From assembly GCF_030435805.1 (NCBI RefSeq), contig NC_081295.1, positions 120,317,501 to 120,381,500 of the forward strand: a stretch of 64,000 bases of DNA, in the 5' to 3' direction. Below, one piece after another: positions 48,013-60,340 of this stretch. The position numbers and the translations under genes were made by a program. The notes under the pieces are model-generated. The model made no database searches. It saw nothing but the letters and a program-made list of their open reading frames with translations, and had not been told where the DNA came from. Position 1 is the stretch's first letter. Each line of letters begins with the position of its first letter. Source of the stretch: Mustela lutreola (Eukaryota; Chordata; Mammalia; Carnivora; Mustelidae).

Positions 48013-49099
48013 GGACGTGGGATCCAGTGGCCTAGAAGATCTCCTTAGGCTGGCATTCAGCATTCTGATAACCAGCACCTTATTACTGCTAGAGAAAATG
48101 ATGCCATTCAGCAGAACTATGACCCCACAAAATCTTGTACAGGGCACCTCAAAAATTTACCATTCCTATGGCTTGTCTTTAGGCATTTCTCGCATCTAAT
48201 TACCTAAGCAACTGGCCTTTTGAATGACGTCACTCTCTTAACTCCTATCCAATTTGTCCACCATCTAATTTTTAACAGACAACCTTGCCTCCCACTTTCC
48301 CAAGAGGAAACAAAAGATGTCACACACACAGCTTGTCCCTTCTCCCACCCTTCATCCTTTCCTTTGTCTCTGTGACTAGAGTCCTTGTTTTTGCTCACAG
48401 CTCTCTCCTCCACCCCTCACTGCTCTTCTCTTTCGATGTCAGGTTTGTGTACCCAGTCTCCTCCTCTGTACGAGCTGACAGAAAGGGGCCTTGACCAGTC
48501 CTCTTGACTCGGCACACAGCTCAGCTCTCTTCCTCCCTTTACACTCAGACTTCCTAAAAGAACCTACACTACTCTGTACCAGCGATGGGAAATCAAAGAC
48601 AAATCAAACGCCATCTCAGCCCCCAACGATCTTAGGCTCCACACTCATCCCCACCCGCCCCCACTTTACTTCTCAGCCCGACCCGGTCTTGCTCCTGCCG
48701 CAGCCAGCCTGCTCTCCCCAAGGCTCCCCGATTTCCAAACCCACACTTCAACCTGACTTTCCTTCACCTACCGAAGTCATTGCTACTTTTGGTTTAGGTC
48801 ACCCTCTTAACCTCAGTTTCTGGAACACGTGTCTGTCCATTTCTCCTAATACCTGCTCTTCATTTTCACATTTCCTTCCCAGGATCCCTGTTAGCCAACA
48901 TCACAACTGTCCGGGGTCCTGAGATACAGTGCTTTGCTCTCTTCTCCAGGGGTGCGCTCTCCTAAATGGTCTCAGCGCCTTGTCGTGGGCTCCAGACCTT
49001 TAGAGTAACCGTCCGAACACCTGGCGTCCCTCAAACATCTGAGACCCATCTTCCCCACCGGCGTTTCCTCCAACACCGCCCAGGGGTGGTGCTGTGCAG
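48013..49099. other. Unique sequence before the CpG island
   Basis: C- and T-rich. A 143-codon proline/serine-rich frame at 48491-48922 is not recognised and may be chance. Confidence 0.45.
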
Positions 49100-49760
49100 G
49101 GAGGCTCCGTCCGCACCTCCCTGTCCCACCGCCAAGCCTGCACCCCTACATCCCAGGGCTCCCCACACTCCCACGGCCAGCCAGATGCTGTCTTGCATGT
49201 TCCCGCAGAAATCGCCTTCCCTCTACTGGCGTTCAGCCTCTTCAGGTCCTGCCCTCACTCTCCCCCCTGTCGCAGAACCCCTGCCCCAGCGCCCCCTTCC
49301 CGCTTCTCTCCCCGCGAGCCCGCCCACACGCTAAGCGCGGCGCCCCGGCCACGCCCTCGCCCAGCCTCCCTTCTGCAAACAACATCCCTCCGCCCGCGGC
49401 CGCTTCTCGACCGGCTTCGGCCGGTTCTCGCCGCTGCCCCCGCCCCCGCGGAAGCGCGCGCTCTCCTTTCCCGCTAACGAAGAGCGTTCTCACCTGGCCC
49501 CGCGCGGGGGCTGCAGCCGGAGGCCTCAGCGTCCCCGCGGTAGGAAAGTGCGCTGCGGCTAGCGGCGGCGCCCGACTTCCACTTCTCGCACGCCCGCCTA
49601 GGTCCGCGCGGTCCTGGGTACCGAGCCGGGCAGGGGCGACCGTCGTTTGCTGTCCACCCGCCTCCCGGGCCCCTTGCACCCCCACCCCCCACCCCCGCGC
49701 GCTTCCCCCCTCTTGCATCCCGGGAGCTTTTCCCCGGCTCTCGCATTTAGGGAGCGGTAG
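49100..49760. promoter_or_regulatory. CpG island, candidate unannotated promoter
   Basis: This is an isolated GC- and CpG-rich stretch in an otherwise AT-rich, L1-filled region, densest from 49300 to 49750. It contains GC boxes (CCCCGCCC types), GCGGCCGC and many CGs. Undecayed CpGs suggest germline hypomethylation. On the minus strand an exon-like segment could start near 49750 and end at a good donor at 49494. No gene was recognised. Confidence 0.7.
49494..49746 (-). other. Possible first exon reading from the CpG island
   Basis: The minus strand has ATG at 49746, an open frame starting MREPGKSSRDARGGKR, and CGGGGCCAG followed by gtgagaa at 49493. The peptide is Gly/Arg/Ala-rich with no known domain, as expected from any GC-rich DNA. 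A noncoding transcript is as likely as a protein. Confidence 0.25.
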
Positions 49761-51055
49761 AGTCTATTAAAATCAAAACCGAACGGAGACTAGCCTTGAA
49801 AATTCTAAGCAGAATAACCAGACTGCGATCATCCAAACAACGGTTAATTTAGCTTATTTTGCAAGGCTAACTTGACCTACATCATTTCTTGTTTGCGCTT
49901 CTGGAAATGATAAGTAAAACTTGAGTTGTTTGTCGTGGTTGATATGAAGGAACCACTCAGAAAAATCTAATATTGTAACCAATCCGTGAAGGATAAACAG
50001 TCATTGTTTTCTCAGGGCATGAGCTGCTTTATAACAATATACTCCTGAGCCTCATTCCATGCTCTGGGTTGAGAGCTCCCGGTTTGCAAACTGTATGCTT
50101 GGTGTGTGCAGGTGAATTTTTAACTAATCACTTCAGTGGTTCATTGGTTTTTATTTTGGCTATTTTGAACCTTTGACAGTTTATTTAGTGTACATGGTTC
50201 TAGCTATTCTCAAAAATTCTCACCGCAGGTCTGGATTTTTAAAAACTATCTTTTCTAACAGTGATTTTGGTGATCTTGGTCACAGAAACTTTCTAGGCCT
50301 TGGTGTTTATGAAAGGGGAGGATTTAACTACATGACTTCTGAACATTGAACGATAGGCCTTTCACAAGGAAAAGAAAACAGTAAATAAACATGCATACAT
50401 ATATATGAATATATAAAATGTGACTCAATGCTAAGGGGTGATTCAGTGATCTTTAGAGAGGTGTGGCCATATTAAGGGAAAAGCAATCAATTCTCTTGGC
50501 AGCTGGAAGAGGAGGGGGATGTGAAGGCTGGCGGGGGTGGGGGTGGGGGGGGGATATTTCCTGTGGAGTCCAGGAAGGGGCAGAATCCCACTGCTGGGGA
50601 AAGGCCTTAGGCTGAGGCATTGGAAGGACAGAAAGAGTTTGAGAAATGCAGAGTGGTGCTGTTTTCTCTGTCTCTTTTCCTGCTATTGGACAGTCTGGCT
50701 TATATGTCATCTCTTCCAGGAAGCCTTCCCTTATTTCTTTCTCTTTTCCACGTTAGGTTCTCTTTCTTCTGTTGCCAGTATTACATCTTAAATATACTTT
50801 AGTTTTGTTGTGTTGCATGCTGGAAATGTAGAAATAAATTTTGTAAAGCTTTCTTAAAGCCCGGTGTAAGAAAATCTTAGCTTGAAAATTAACATATCTT
50901 TTCACCTTTCAAGCATTGCCATAGAGAGACTAAGGTGTGGAATGAACCTTGGTTGCTCAATGAAAATGACCACAACCTCCATATAGTGCATTTAACCTAA
51001 ATATCAGGAGAATATATCTTAAAATGTGATGCATTAATTTAAAATATCATTTAGA
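49761..51055. other. No gene seen
   Basis: AT-rich, apparently unique, with a G-rich (GGGGGT) run at 50531-50553. Confidence 0.5.
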
Positions 51056-51273
51056 GGGGTGCCTGGGTGGCTCAGTTGGTTAAGCATCAGACTCTTGGTT
51101 TTGGCTCAGGTCATGATCTTCCCGCTCATTAGATCAAGCCCCGCATCAGGCTCTGTGCTGACCGAGCTCGGAGCCTGCTTGAGATTCTCCTCTCATCTCC
51201 CTCTGCCCCATCCCCGCCCCTTGCTTTCTCTGGCTCTTTCTCTTTCTATCTAAAATAAATAAAAGGAAAGAAA
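51056..51273 (+). mobile_element. Older SINE
   Basis: Duplication ATATCATTTAGAG / ATGTCATTTAGAG. Confidence 0.9.
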
Positions 51274-51521
51274 ATGTCATTTAGAGACAACAGAAAACAA
51301 ACTGGAACATTCACAAATCTATAGAAATTAAAACACTCAACTAATGGATCAAGTTAAAAATCACAAGAGAAATTAGAAAATATTTAGATGAATGAAAACT
51401 AATGCACAACACACAGAACAGCATACGGTCGGTAAGGACTGCACTACAGCATACCATCAGTAAGGACTGCACTAAGGGTCAAATTTACATCTGTAAACAC
51501 TTACATTAAAAAGGAAGAAAT

Positions 51522-51726
51522 GGGGGCGCCTGGGTGGCTCAGTGGGTTAAGCCTTTGGCTTCAGCTCAGGTGAGGATCTCAGCCCCTACCCCCCTGCATT
51601 GGGCTCTCTGCTCAGTGCAGGGCCTGCTCCCCCCCTCCCCGCCCCTCTGCCGGCCTCTCTGCCTCCTTGTGATCTCTGTCTCTCAAATAAATAAATAAAA
51701 TCTTTTAAAAAGTAAATAAAATAAAT
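51522..51726 (+). mobile_element. Carnivore SINE in L1
   Basis: Duplication AAGGAAGAAAT / AAGGAAGAAAG. Confidence 0.9.
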
Positions 51727-52000
51727 AAGGAAGAAAGTCCTCAAACCAATCACCTACTTCACAACCTTAGGAACTAGAAAAGAAGAACAAACAACCCAAA
51801 GCTGGCAGATGGAAGGAAATAATAAAGATTAAAACAGAGATAAATAAAATAGAGAAGAGAAAATATACTGAAAATAAATAACCCCCAAAGTTGCTTCTTC
51901 AAAAAGAGTAAGAAAATCAAGAAACTGTTAAGTGGATTGACTGAAAAAAGGGAGAGGAAGATTCAAATTACTGGTTAGAAATGATCTGGGGTGGGGGGTT

Positions 52001-52198
52001 GGGGGGACTGGGTGGCTCAGTCAGTTAAGCATCTGCCTTCTGCTCAGGTCATGAACTGAGTCCTGGGATTCAGCCCCTCATAGGGCTCCCTGCTCAGCTG
52101 GGAGTCTGCTTCTTCCTCTCCCTCTGCCCTTCCTTCCCCTCCCGAGCTTGTTCATGTGCTCTCTTGCTCTCTCAAATAAATAAAATCTATAAAAAAAA
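52001..52198 (+). mobile_element. Older SINE in L1
   Basis: Head GACTGGGTGGCTCAGTCAG after a G-rich run. Confidence 0.88.
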
Positions 52199-53205
52199 GA
52201 CTGAATTAGAGACATTTCTACTGATTCCACAGAAATAAAAAGTATTAAAAGATAGTACCATGAACAACTGGATAATCAACTAATTGGATGACCTAGGTGG
52301 AATGAACAAATACCTAGAAACACAAAACTTACCTAGACTGAATAAGAAATAGAAAATCTGAGTAGATGTATAACTTGTAAGTTTAAATCAGTAATTAAAA
52401 AATAACAACAACAACAAACCTTTGGACAAGGAAAAGCCCTGGAATTGATGGTTTCACTGGCGAATTCTACTGAATGTTAAAGAACTAATACCAATCCTCC
52501 TCAAACTCAAAGAACCAAAAAGGAGAGGAATACATCCTAACTTATTCTATGACACTGTTATTGTCCGATACCAAAGCCAGACAAAGGCACTACCAAAACT
52601 ACAGGCCAATATCCCTTATGAACATTAATGCAAAAATCCTCATCAAAATACTAGCAAACTGAATCCAGGAGCATATTAAAAGAATACACACCAAGTAGAA
52701 TTTATTCTTGGTATGCAACCATGGTTCAACATATGAAAATTCATGTTATATATGACACCAACAGAATGGAAGGAAAAACCCAAATGATCCGCTTCAACTG
52801 ATGCAAAAAAAAAGCATTTGGCAAAATCTTGACACTCTTTAATGGTGAAAACACTCACCAAACTAGGAGTAGAAGGAAATGACCCCAACATAATAAAGTC
52901 ATAAATGAAAATCCCACAGCTAACAGCATAATCAATGGTGGAAGACAGAAATCTTTTCTTTTAATTTCAGAAACAAGATAAGGATGCTTGCTTTAGCTAC
53001 TACTCAAAATAGCACTAGAAATTCTAGCCAGAGCAATTAAACAAGCTAAGGGGGGAAAAAAGGACATCCAAATTGGAAAGAGTAAAATTATCTCTGTTCA
53101 AAGATGCATGCTTTTATAAGTACAACATCCTAAAGTTTCTCCCACAAAACAATAAATGAAATTAGCAAAGTAGCAAGGTACAAAAAACACACAAATCCAC
53201 AGCTG

Positions 53206-54045
53206 TTTTTTAATGCAAATCAAAACCACAATGAGATATCGTCTCACACCTGTCAGAAAAGTAATATCAAAAATATAATAAATAACAGGCATTGGCAAGG
53301 ATGTAAAGAAATGTGGTACACACTGTTGGTAGAAACGTGAATCGGTGCAGCCACTATGGAAAATAGTATGGAGGTTCCCCAGAAAATTAAGAAGAGAAAT
53401 ACCATACAATATGGCAATTTCACTTCTGGGTATTCACCTGAAGACAATGAAAACACTAATTCAAAAAGATATATACACTATGTTTATTGCAGCATTATTT
53501 ACAATAGCCAAGATAGGGAAGAAACCTAAGTCCAATGGATAAAGAAAATGTGGTATATACATAGAATGGAATATTTCTAAGCTATAAAAAAGAATGAAAT
53601 CTTGCCATTTGTGGCCATTTGTGGCAACACGGATGGACCTAGAGGGTCTTACCTAAGTGAAATAATTTAGGCAGAGAAAGACAAATACTGTAAGCTTTCA
53701 TTTGTATGTGGAGTCTAAAAAACCAAAACAAATGAATGAGCAAAATAGAAACAGACTCATAAATACGGACCACAAACTGGTTGTTTCCAGAAGAGAGGGG
53801 GGTGAGGGGATGGGTGAAATAGATGGAAGAGAATTAAGAGGTACAAACTTCTAGTTATAAAATAAGTCACAGGGAGGTAAACTACAGCATAGGGAATATA
53901 GTCATTAATATTATAATAACTATGTATGGTGACAGATAACTGGACTTACCATGCTGGTCATTTACTAATGTATATAAATGTTGGGTCACCATGTTGTACA
54001 GATGAAATGAATACAATATTGTATGTCAACTGATTTCAATTAAAA
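53206..54045 (+). mobile_element. 5'-truncated L1 3' end inserted in older L1
   Basis: Sequence jumps from mid-ORF2 to the terminal ORF2/3' UTR (AATGCAAATCAAAACCACAA) and ends CAATTAAAAA. The flanks AAATCCACAGCTGTTTTT and AAATCAGTTGTGTTT look like a diverged target duplication. Confidence 0.65.
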
Positions 54046-54189
54046 AATCAGTTGTGTTTATGTACACTAACAGAACAAAAAAGAAAACAATTCTATTCAC
54101 AATAGCATCGAAAAGAATAAAATTCTTAGGAATTAACCCAACCAAGGATGTGAATGCTGTATGCACTGAAAACTAAAAGACATTGCTGA

Positions 54190-54650
54190 GCCTTTTGTGG
54201 CCATTGCTGAAGTGCCAGCAGCCAAAATGAAGTTCAAAAGACTGGAGCAAGAACCATGAAAGACCTTTCAATGCACCTTCCCATATTCTCAGGAAAATTA
54301 TGTCTTCCCCTTTTCCAAAGAGCTGAGACAGAAGCATGATATTTGATCCATGCCCATCTGAAAGCATGATGAAGTACAGGTTGTAGGAGGACACCACAAA
54401 GGTCAGCAAGTTGGCAAAGTTGTCCAGGTTTACAAGAAGGAGTATGTCATCTACACCAAATGAGTACAGTGAGAGAGGGCAAATGTCACAATTGTCCATG
54501 TGGGCGTTCACCCTAGCAAGGTGGTTATCATTAGACTGCAAAAGATCATAAATAATAAAAATACATTATATGTTTATTTAAAAAAATAAACAAATTTTTA
54601 AAAAGATCATAAATAGATCCTTGAACATGAAGCCAAATCTCACCAAGTAG
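54190..54650 (+). pseudogene. RPL26 processed pseudogene, 3' truncated
   Basis: The 5' UTR and ATG (54227) of ribosomal protein L26 are followed by recognisable [42 protein letters not shown] and KYVIYI segments in mixed frames, with several indels and stops. It ends at CACCAAGTAG plus A-run, short of the normal C-terminus, suggesting internal A-priming. The target duplication AAAAGACATTGCTGA / AAAAACATTGCTGA (54175-54189 and 54654-54667) is L1 sequence, so it landed in an L1. A 46-bp L1 tail later inserted into it. Confidence 0.88.
54555..54600 (+). mobile_element. 46-bp L1 3' tail inside RPL26 pseudogene
   Basis: The insert AATACATTATATGTTTATTT plus A-rich end equals the L1 tail at 57.74-57.77 kb. 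It is flanked by a perfect 14-bp duplication, AAAAGATCATAAAT (54541-54554 and 54601-54614). Confidence 0.85.
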
Positions 54651-56227
54651 AAAAAAAACATTGCTGAAAGAAGTTAAGGAAGATGTAAATAAATGGAAAG
54701 ACACTCCATGTTCATGGATTGGAAAACTCCTATTATTAAAATTTGTTATATTATCCAGAGCAATCTACAGACTCAGTGGAATCCTTATCAAAATCCCATC
54801 TTTTTTTTTTTGCAGAAATAGAATTATATATCCTAAAATTCATATGGAATCTCAAGGGATCCCTAAATGCCAAAACAATCTTAAAAAAGAGGAAGAGCTG
54901 GAGGTGTCACACTTACTCATTTCAAAACTTACCACAAATCTACAGTAATTGAAACAGTATGGAGCTGGCATAAAGACAGACACATAGACCAATGGAATAA
55001 AGTCAAGAACCCCCAAATAAACTCTTGCCTATAGAGTCAGTGATTTTCAACAAGAGTACCAAGATCATTCAGGGGGAGAAAAGACAGACTTTTCAACAAA
55101 GGGTGCTGGTAAAACCATATATCCACATGCAAAAGAATGATGTTGGACTCATATACAAAATTAACTCAAAATGGATCAAAGATTTAAAAGTAGGAGCTAA
55201 AACTATAAAATATTACTATTTTAAATACATAGTGCTGGAAGCTGCTTTCCTGTTCAAGAGATGTAATTGATTTCAAGGAGAAAATTTACCTTTGATTTAG
55301 GAAAACATATTAATGTGCTTTTTCATTATGAGAGTTAGTAGAGGCAGGCAGAAGTCACATGTTTCTGTAAAACATATAGGGATAGTATTTTATTATAAAA
55401 TATTAATATACTCATGGTCTTAATATTTTCTTTTTCACACATCTTTAGATGCGATCTCATGCCTATTCATCCAGAGATACTCGTTGTCTTGGGGAACATC
55501 TGGATTTTTATCACAGAATTTCCAAGAGAAACAATTCCAAAATGGAATATTGACAGATAGAGCAAAGCCATAGTCTTGAAAACCAGACATTGGTAAAAGA
55601 AAAAGAGGTTTCTGAAGTTCTTGGTTTTAGAATTTCAGGCTTGGCTTCATTTTTAGAGTTTCTTGCTGAGTGTGCATTTTAGGTTGGGACCATCTTCTTT
55701 TGGAGGTGAGTATTCATTGGCCAGTTCTGTGTTTCCAAGAACTTAAAAACATCAAAACTCTCCTTTTTCATCCTTCCACTACCTTCACAAGGGGCTAGAA
55801 CCCATAGGGTCCTGTGTAGTTGTTTGGACCCATCCATTCATATTCTAGAGTTCCAGGGGCTGCCTGGTCCTTTCTTCACTGAAGACATTGTCTCTGGTTA
55901 CTTTGCTATCCCAGTTGATCTGTTTTTGTGAAGACACTTGAGACAATTAAAAAACTCTATAGCCATTATCATTTTCTTGTATTTGTAACATTTGGCAAAC
56001 TGATCATTACTTTGAAAGCTAATAAGAAGACAAAAGGAAAACTAAAATTTTTTTAGAAACTTCAAATGCTGTAAAACCACTTAATTCAATATGTAAAGTG
56101 AAAAAAAACTTTATAAAGTTAAAGAATCAAGTTTTTGGTAAATTGGTAAAATAGGAAAATTGTGATTTAGTGAGTTAATTTCTGATTGGTTGGCCATTTG
56201 GTGAGTTTATTTTTATTTTTATATTAT

Positions 56228-56340
56228 AAAATGTTTAAAAGATTTTATTTTTAATTCACTCTACACCCAGCATGGGGATCAAACTTACAACCCTGAGATC
56301 AAGGGTCAAATGCTCTACCAACTGAGCCAGAGAGGTGCCT
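56228..56340 (-). mobile_element. Old SINE fragment, reverse
   Basis: ACCAACTGAGCCAGAGAGGTGCC and GGGGATCAAACTTACAACC. Confidence 0.65.
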
Positions 56341-57525
56341 TGAGGAACTGATTTTTAGAGAGTTGATTTTCAGTAAATTGATTTTCAAGGTAGTCATGGA
56401 GAGGGTAGAACTGGACTGGATTCAAGGGTAATTGAAGGAGAGAGGGCAGAGGACCATGACCAAGGTGATACTGAAAGTAGAGAACCATCAGAAAAAAGGA
56501 AAATGCCACCCAGACCTAGCATCCCACAGTCATAATGTTATACAAACTTAACTTCTGTCCCAGGATGTCATTCGAGAAAGAAGGAAGGAGAAGGAGAAAG
56601 AGGAGAAATTCTGAAAGACTTGGCCTTTCCCAAAGGAAAGATGAATCTTTTTTTTAAAAAAAAATCTATTTTAAATGGGAAGAGTTGCATCTATATCTTT
56701 AAAAGTCCTGTTTGGGGATTTTCCTACCATCATTTTGAATTGTTGCTACAGAGTATGATGAGACCAGTCATATATATATGCACATATACATATATATATT
56801 AAAGTTACTTTTTTCATATACAGGTTTTAATTTTTATATTTCAAGCTATCTAAAGATATAAAGGAACAGTGATTTTAGTATATGCACTGTTGAAGAAAGA
56901 GCAAAGAGTGATTTTAGCTTTAAAATTTTTAGTTTGTTCCTAGGAGATAGGAGGTCTGGGATTTAGAGAAGTCAGAAAATGGGAGGGGAAAGTTCTAGGA
57001 CAAGCCAGCAGCTTCCAGCAACACGACAGAAGTCCAGAGCCTGAAAACACAGCCAGTAAGACACCTGCTACTATAGAGAGCAGCCTCAAATCAGCTGAAA
57101 CAGACTTTCCGGAACAGGAGGTTAGAGCAAGAGATACGGAGCACCTGACATACAGAAACACATGTTTGTATCACTTCTCTGTCCAGGAAATTCTGGAGAC
57201 AGGACTAGACCACTTGAATTCCTGAAATTATCTGGGTTGGAACTATTTAATTAATTACTAAAAAAGGGTCATCCCAGGAAGTTGAAGAGCACATGAACAC
57301 TCATAGTGTACAGTAATATAATGGCTTTGATTCTTCTTTCTTTTCACATCATACGTGGTTGTTTATAGCCTTCTTGATAAATTGAAAGATCTGGGATGGC
57401 AGGAACCATAATGTGGTCCCAGAGCCTAGCACAGTGCCTGAAGCAAAATAGACTAAAAGTAGTTAAACACATATATACTAAAAATAGATAGAAGGGCTAG
57501 AATTGAAACAATGAAAGGTAAGATT

Positions 57526-57537
57526 GCCCTCTGGTGG
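57526..57537 (-). promoter_or_regulatory. CTCF-like motif
   Basis: Minus strand CCACCAGAGGGC fits CCASYAGRKGGC exactly; between DP and DOA. Confidence 0.4.
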
Positions 57538-57659
57538 AATCCCTAGGTGGTCACAAGCCTGCCCCCCAACCCCAGGCCCGCCTCTGGAAAGTGGACTGTT
57601 AAATTGAACAATCTAAAAAAAGAATTAATGGTTAATTGGCTGCCAACAGAGAGCAACCA

Positions 57660-58125
57660 GAACAGGACTGTTCATTAGAAATGTAATGAGACTATGGTGA
57701 GTGCTGTAAAGTGTGTAAACCTGGCAATTCATAGACCTGTATCCCTGTGGCTAATAATACATTATATGTTTATTTAAAAAATTTTAAAAATTAAGTTAAA
57801 AAAAAGAAATGTAATGAGAGTTACATTTTCAATATCAAATTTTCTAGTAGCCACTTTAAAAAAGTAATAAAAAACAGTGAAATTAATAATATATTTTAAA
57901 AACTCAACATATCCAAAATATTGCCAATTAACCATCAATCAATATAAAAAGATTAATTAGATGATATATTCATATATATAATTTTAAATATATATAATAC
58001 ATATATGTTTTACAAGGTCTTCAAAATTCCATGGTTTCCTACTTATATCTCAGGACTGGCTATATTACAGGTCGTCAATGGCCACCTGTGGCAGGTGGTG
58101 ACTATATTGGACAGCACAGTCCTCT
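57660..58125 (+). mobile_element. hAT-type DNA transposon fossil
   Basis: Ends resemble CAGTGCTGTCCAATA and its inverse (TATTGGACAGCACAG at 58107). The AT-rich interior fits a non-autonomous hAT element. It is split by the L1 tail at 57692-57804. Confidence 0.6.
57692..57804 (+). mobile_element. 113-bp L1 3' tail inside a DNA transposon fossil
   Basis: GGTGAGTGCTGTAAAGTGTG to the A-rich end is a carnivore L1 terminus. It has a perfect 15-bp duplication AGAAATGTAATGAGA (57677-57691 and 57805-57819). Confidence 0.9.
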
Positions 58126-58499
58126 GGAGAAAGGGGCCATGTGCTGTTTTCTGTGTCCCCAGGACATAGTAAGTGTTCCATAAATATGTGTTGAATAAAT
58201 AATATCTCCTAACCACCTACCTCAGCTTTATTATTACATAACGTTATTATGTCTCTAGAGAACATGATGGATAGAACTACATTTATCTCAAAGTCAAGTG
58301 TTTTAGACAATTTAGAGTAACTGAGTTTATGTCATATCCAAAGAGCAGACACTTTTCTCCCCAGTGTTGAGCCTGTACTTATTTTCAGTATTTGTTTCCA
58401 GTACTGGAATATCGCTCTCTAGAACGATATAGAACTGGTATTCAATTCATTGATTTTTTAATTTATTATATTTATTTATAAATTATTTATTTTTATTTA

Positions 58500-58710
58500 T
58501 TATTATTATTTATTTATTTGAGAGGAAGAGAGAGAGCACGGTGGCACATGCGCCAATGGCGGGGGGAAGAGCCGAGGGGGAGGGAGAGAGTTTCAAGCAA
58601 ACTCCGCACTAAACGCAGAGCCCAATGAGGGGGTCTTTCTGACCACCCTGAGATCAGATGTGAGCCCAAACCACGAATCAGAAGCTTAACTGACTGCACC
58701 GCCCTGGCAT
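58500..58710 (-). mobile_element. Old SINE, reverse
   Basis: Strongly diverged; ATTTATTTGAGAGGAAGAGAG start, GACTGCACCGCCCTGGC end. Confidence 0.75.
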
Positions 58711-59548
58711 TGATCTTTATTTGTTATAATCTGTTTATGTATTTGAAAAGCATTTATTTACTACTGTGCTAGCATCTGGAGGAGAGGGGGGTTTATATAA
58801 CAAAGAGTCAATGAACCACAAGCCCTTGACATTTCTATATGGGGGGGCTGTAGTTTGTATATAATATTATAGGGAAATAATGGAGAGGCCTGCTTCCTGT
58901 GAGGATAAATTAACATGTGTTCTTGATTCCCAGCTCTAAAAACCAACCATGGAGAAGCTGTGAAGGGAAACTCTGGGAAATCCATAGTGCCACTGTCTAT
59001 TGTTTTAGGGTGGCTCGCTGGCTGTGAGAAGATTCATCAGAGGCGTCTGCTGCTGCTTTGCCCCGGTGTTCCCCTGAACATGTATCGCCTGCCCCATAAT
59101 ACGAAATACAGGGGCAAGATCCTGATTGCTCATACAGCAGTGGAGGTTTGGGGAGAAAGTCTAGGTTGAAATGCCTGCTGGAGCTGGGAGGGGTAGGACA
59201 ATAAATGCACCTGAGGCCGGGCATCATTCACTGTACTCTGTCTCCGAGCGCCAGGGAGAGAGAGGCCTGGCCCCTGCCACCTGAGCTGTCGCCAGTAAGG
59301 TGACACCAAAAGGGTGGTAACTGGCTTTGTGTTGTCCTAGAACTTGGGTCCTTCCCTCTCTACATTCATGAGACTGACCTAGATGGGCACTCAAAGGCCA
59401 GATTTGTAACTCCCTCCCTTTGGTGAGTTTCACAACTGGAAAGAAAAACAACAAATGGGCCCATATGTGTCCTTGGAAAAGTACCAGAAAATATAGACTA
59501 GCCCCTTAAAATGAGCATGAAAAATGCATTAAAAAATAAGAAAAGTTA
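58711..59548. other. No gene seen
   Basis: Moderate GC around 59000-59300 with short frames on both strands, none recognised. Confidence 0.45.
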
Positions 59549-59740
59549 GGGGCGCCTGGATGGCTCAGTGGGTTGAGCCTCTGTCTTCGGCTCAGGTCAT
59601 GATCTCAGGGTCCTGGGATGGAGCCCCGAGTCAGGCTCTCTGCTCAGCAGGGAGCCTGTTTCTTCCTCTCTCTGCCTGCCTCTCTGCCTGCTTGTGATCT
59701 CTGTCTGTCAAATAAATAAATAAAATCTTAAAAAAAAAAG
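59549..59740 (+). mobile_element. Carnivore SINE
   Basis: Young full-length copy, GGGGCGCCTGGATGGCTCAG. Confidence 0.93.
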
Positions 59741-60340
59741 TTATTATAATATGAGAAAAGATAGGGAATACAGGGAAAGCTACATAGAAGTTCCAGGCAT
59801 GAAAAAAATATGAAAGTCAAAATAAAAATCCTACTAATGGGAATAAATAGTGGGAGAGATACAACTAAGCGGGAAGACTACACTGAAGGACTTTCCTAGA
59901 GGAAAAGATACGAGGAGGAAGAAATTGAAATATAGAAGTCAAAAGAGACTGGGGAGAGAAATGCCCAAGCAGGGATAATATGAATTTCATGAAGAGAAAA
60001 AAAATTAAAGAAGAAGAGAAACATTTACATTTACAGAAATAAAGAGAATTACCGAATTCCCAGAATGAAAAGATACAGGGGATCCATAATGTCCTATAGC
60101 AAGAGAAGGAAAACCCATTTTAGATACAATATTTACAAATTGTAAATTTGGATACAAACTTGGATACAAATTTAAATGGAACTTTAGATAAAATTTTAGA
60201 TACAAATTTCAAAGGTCAAAGGCAATGAGAAAATTCTAAGATTCCCAAGAGGAAGCCTGATATCAGATTTCCTAACTACAGCACTGGATGCAAGAAGATA
60301 TTGGGATGATATTACTTAAAATATTAACAAAAAAACAACT

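Larger units (their letters stand above)
51274..55290 (+). mobile_element. LINE-1 with nested insertions
   Basis: A long degenerate plus-strand L1 ORF2. It carries SINEs at 51522 and 52001, a second L1 3' end (53206-54045) and the RPL26 retrocopy (54190-54650). Outer L1 sequence resumes after each insert (TGTTTATGTACACTAACAG at 54054, AAGAAGTTAAGGAAGATG at 54668). Confidence 0.82.
55291..57659. other. No gene seen
   Basis: Apparently unique sequence apart from one old SINE and an (AT)-rich run at 56770-56800. Confidence 0.5.

Noticed and set aside
48491-48922. 143-codon Pro/Ser-rich frame
   Set aside because: Low-complexity C-rich sequence with no family match; no transcript signal upstream.
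49094-49718. Frames of 122-158 codons on both strands in the CpG island
   Set aside because: GC-rich DNA has few stops; overlapping frames on both strands show no domain. Only the donor-ended segment was kept, as tentative.
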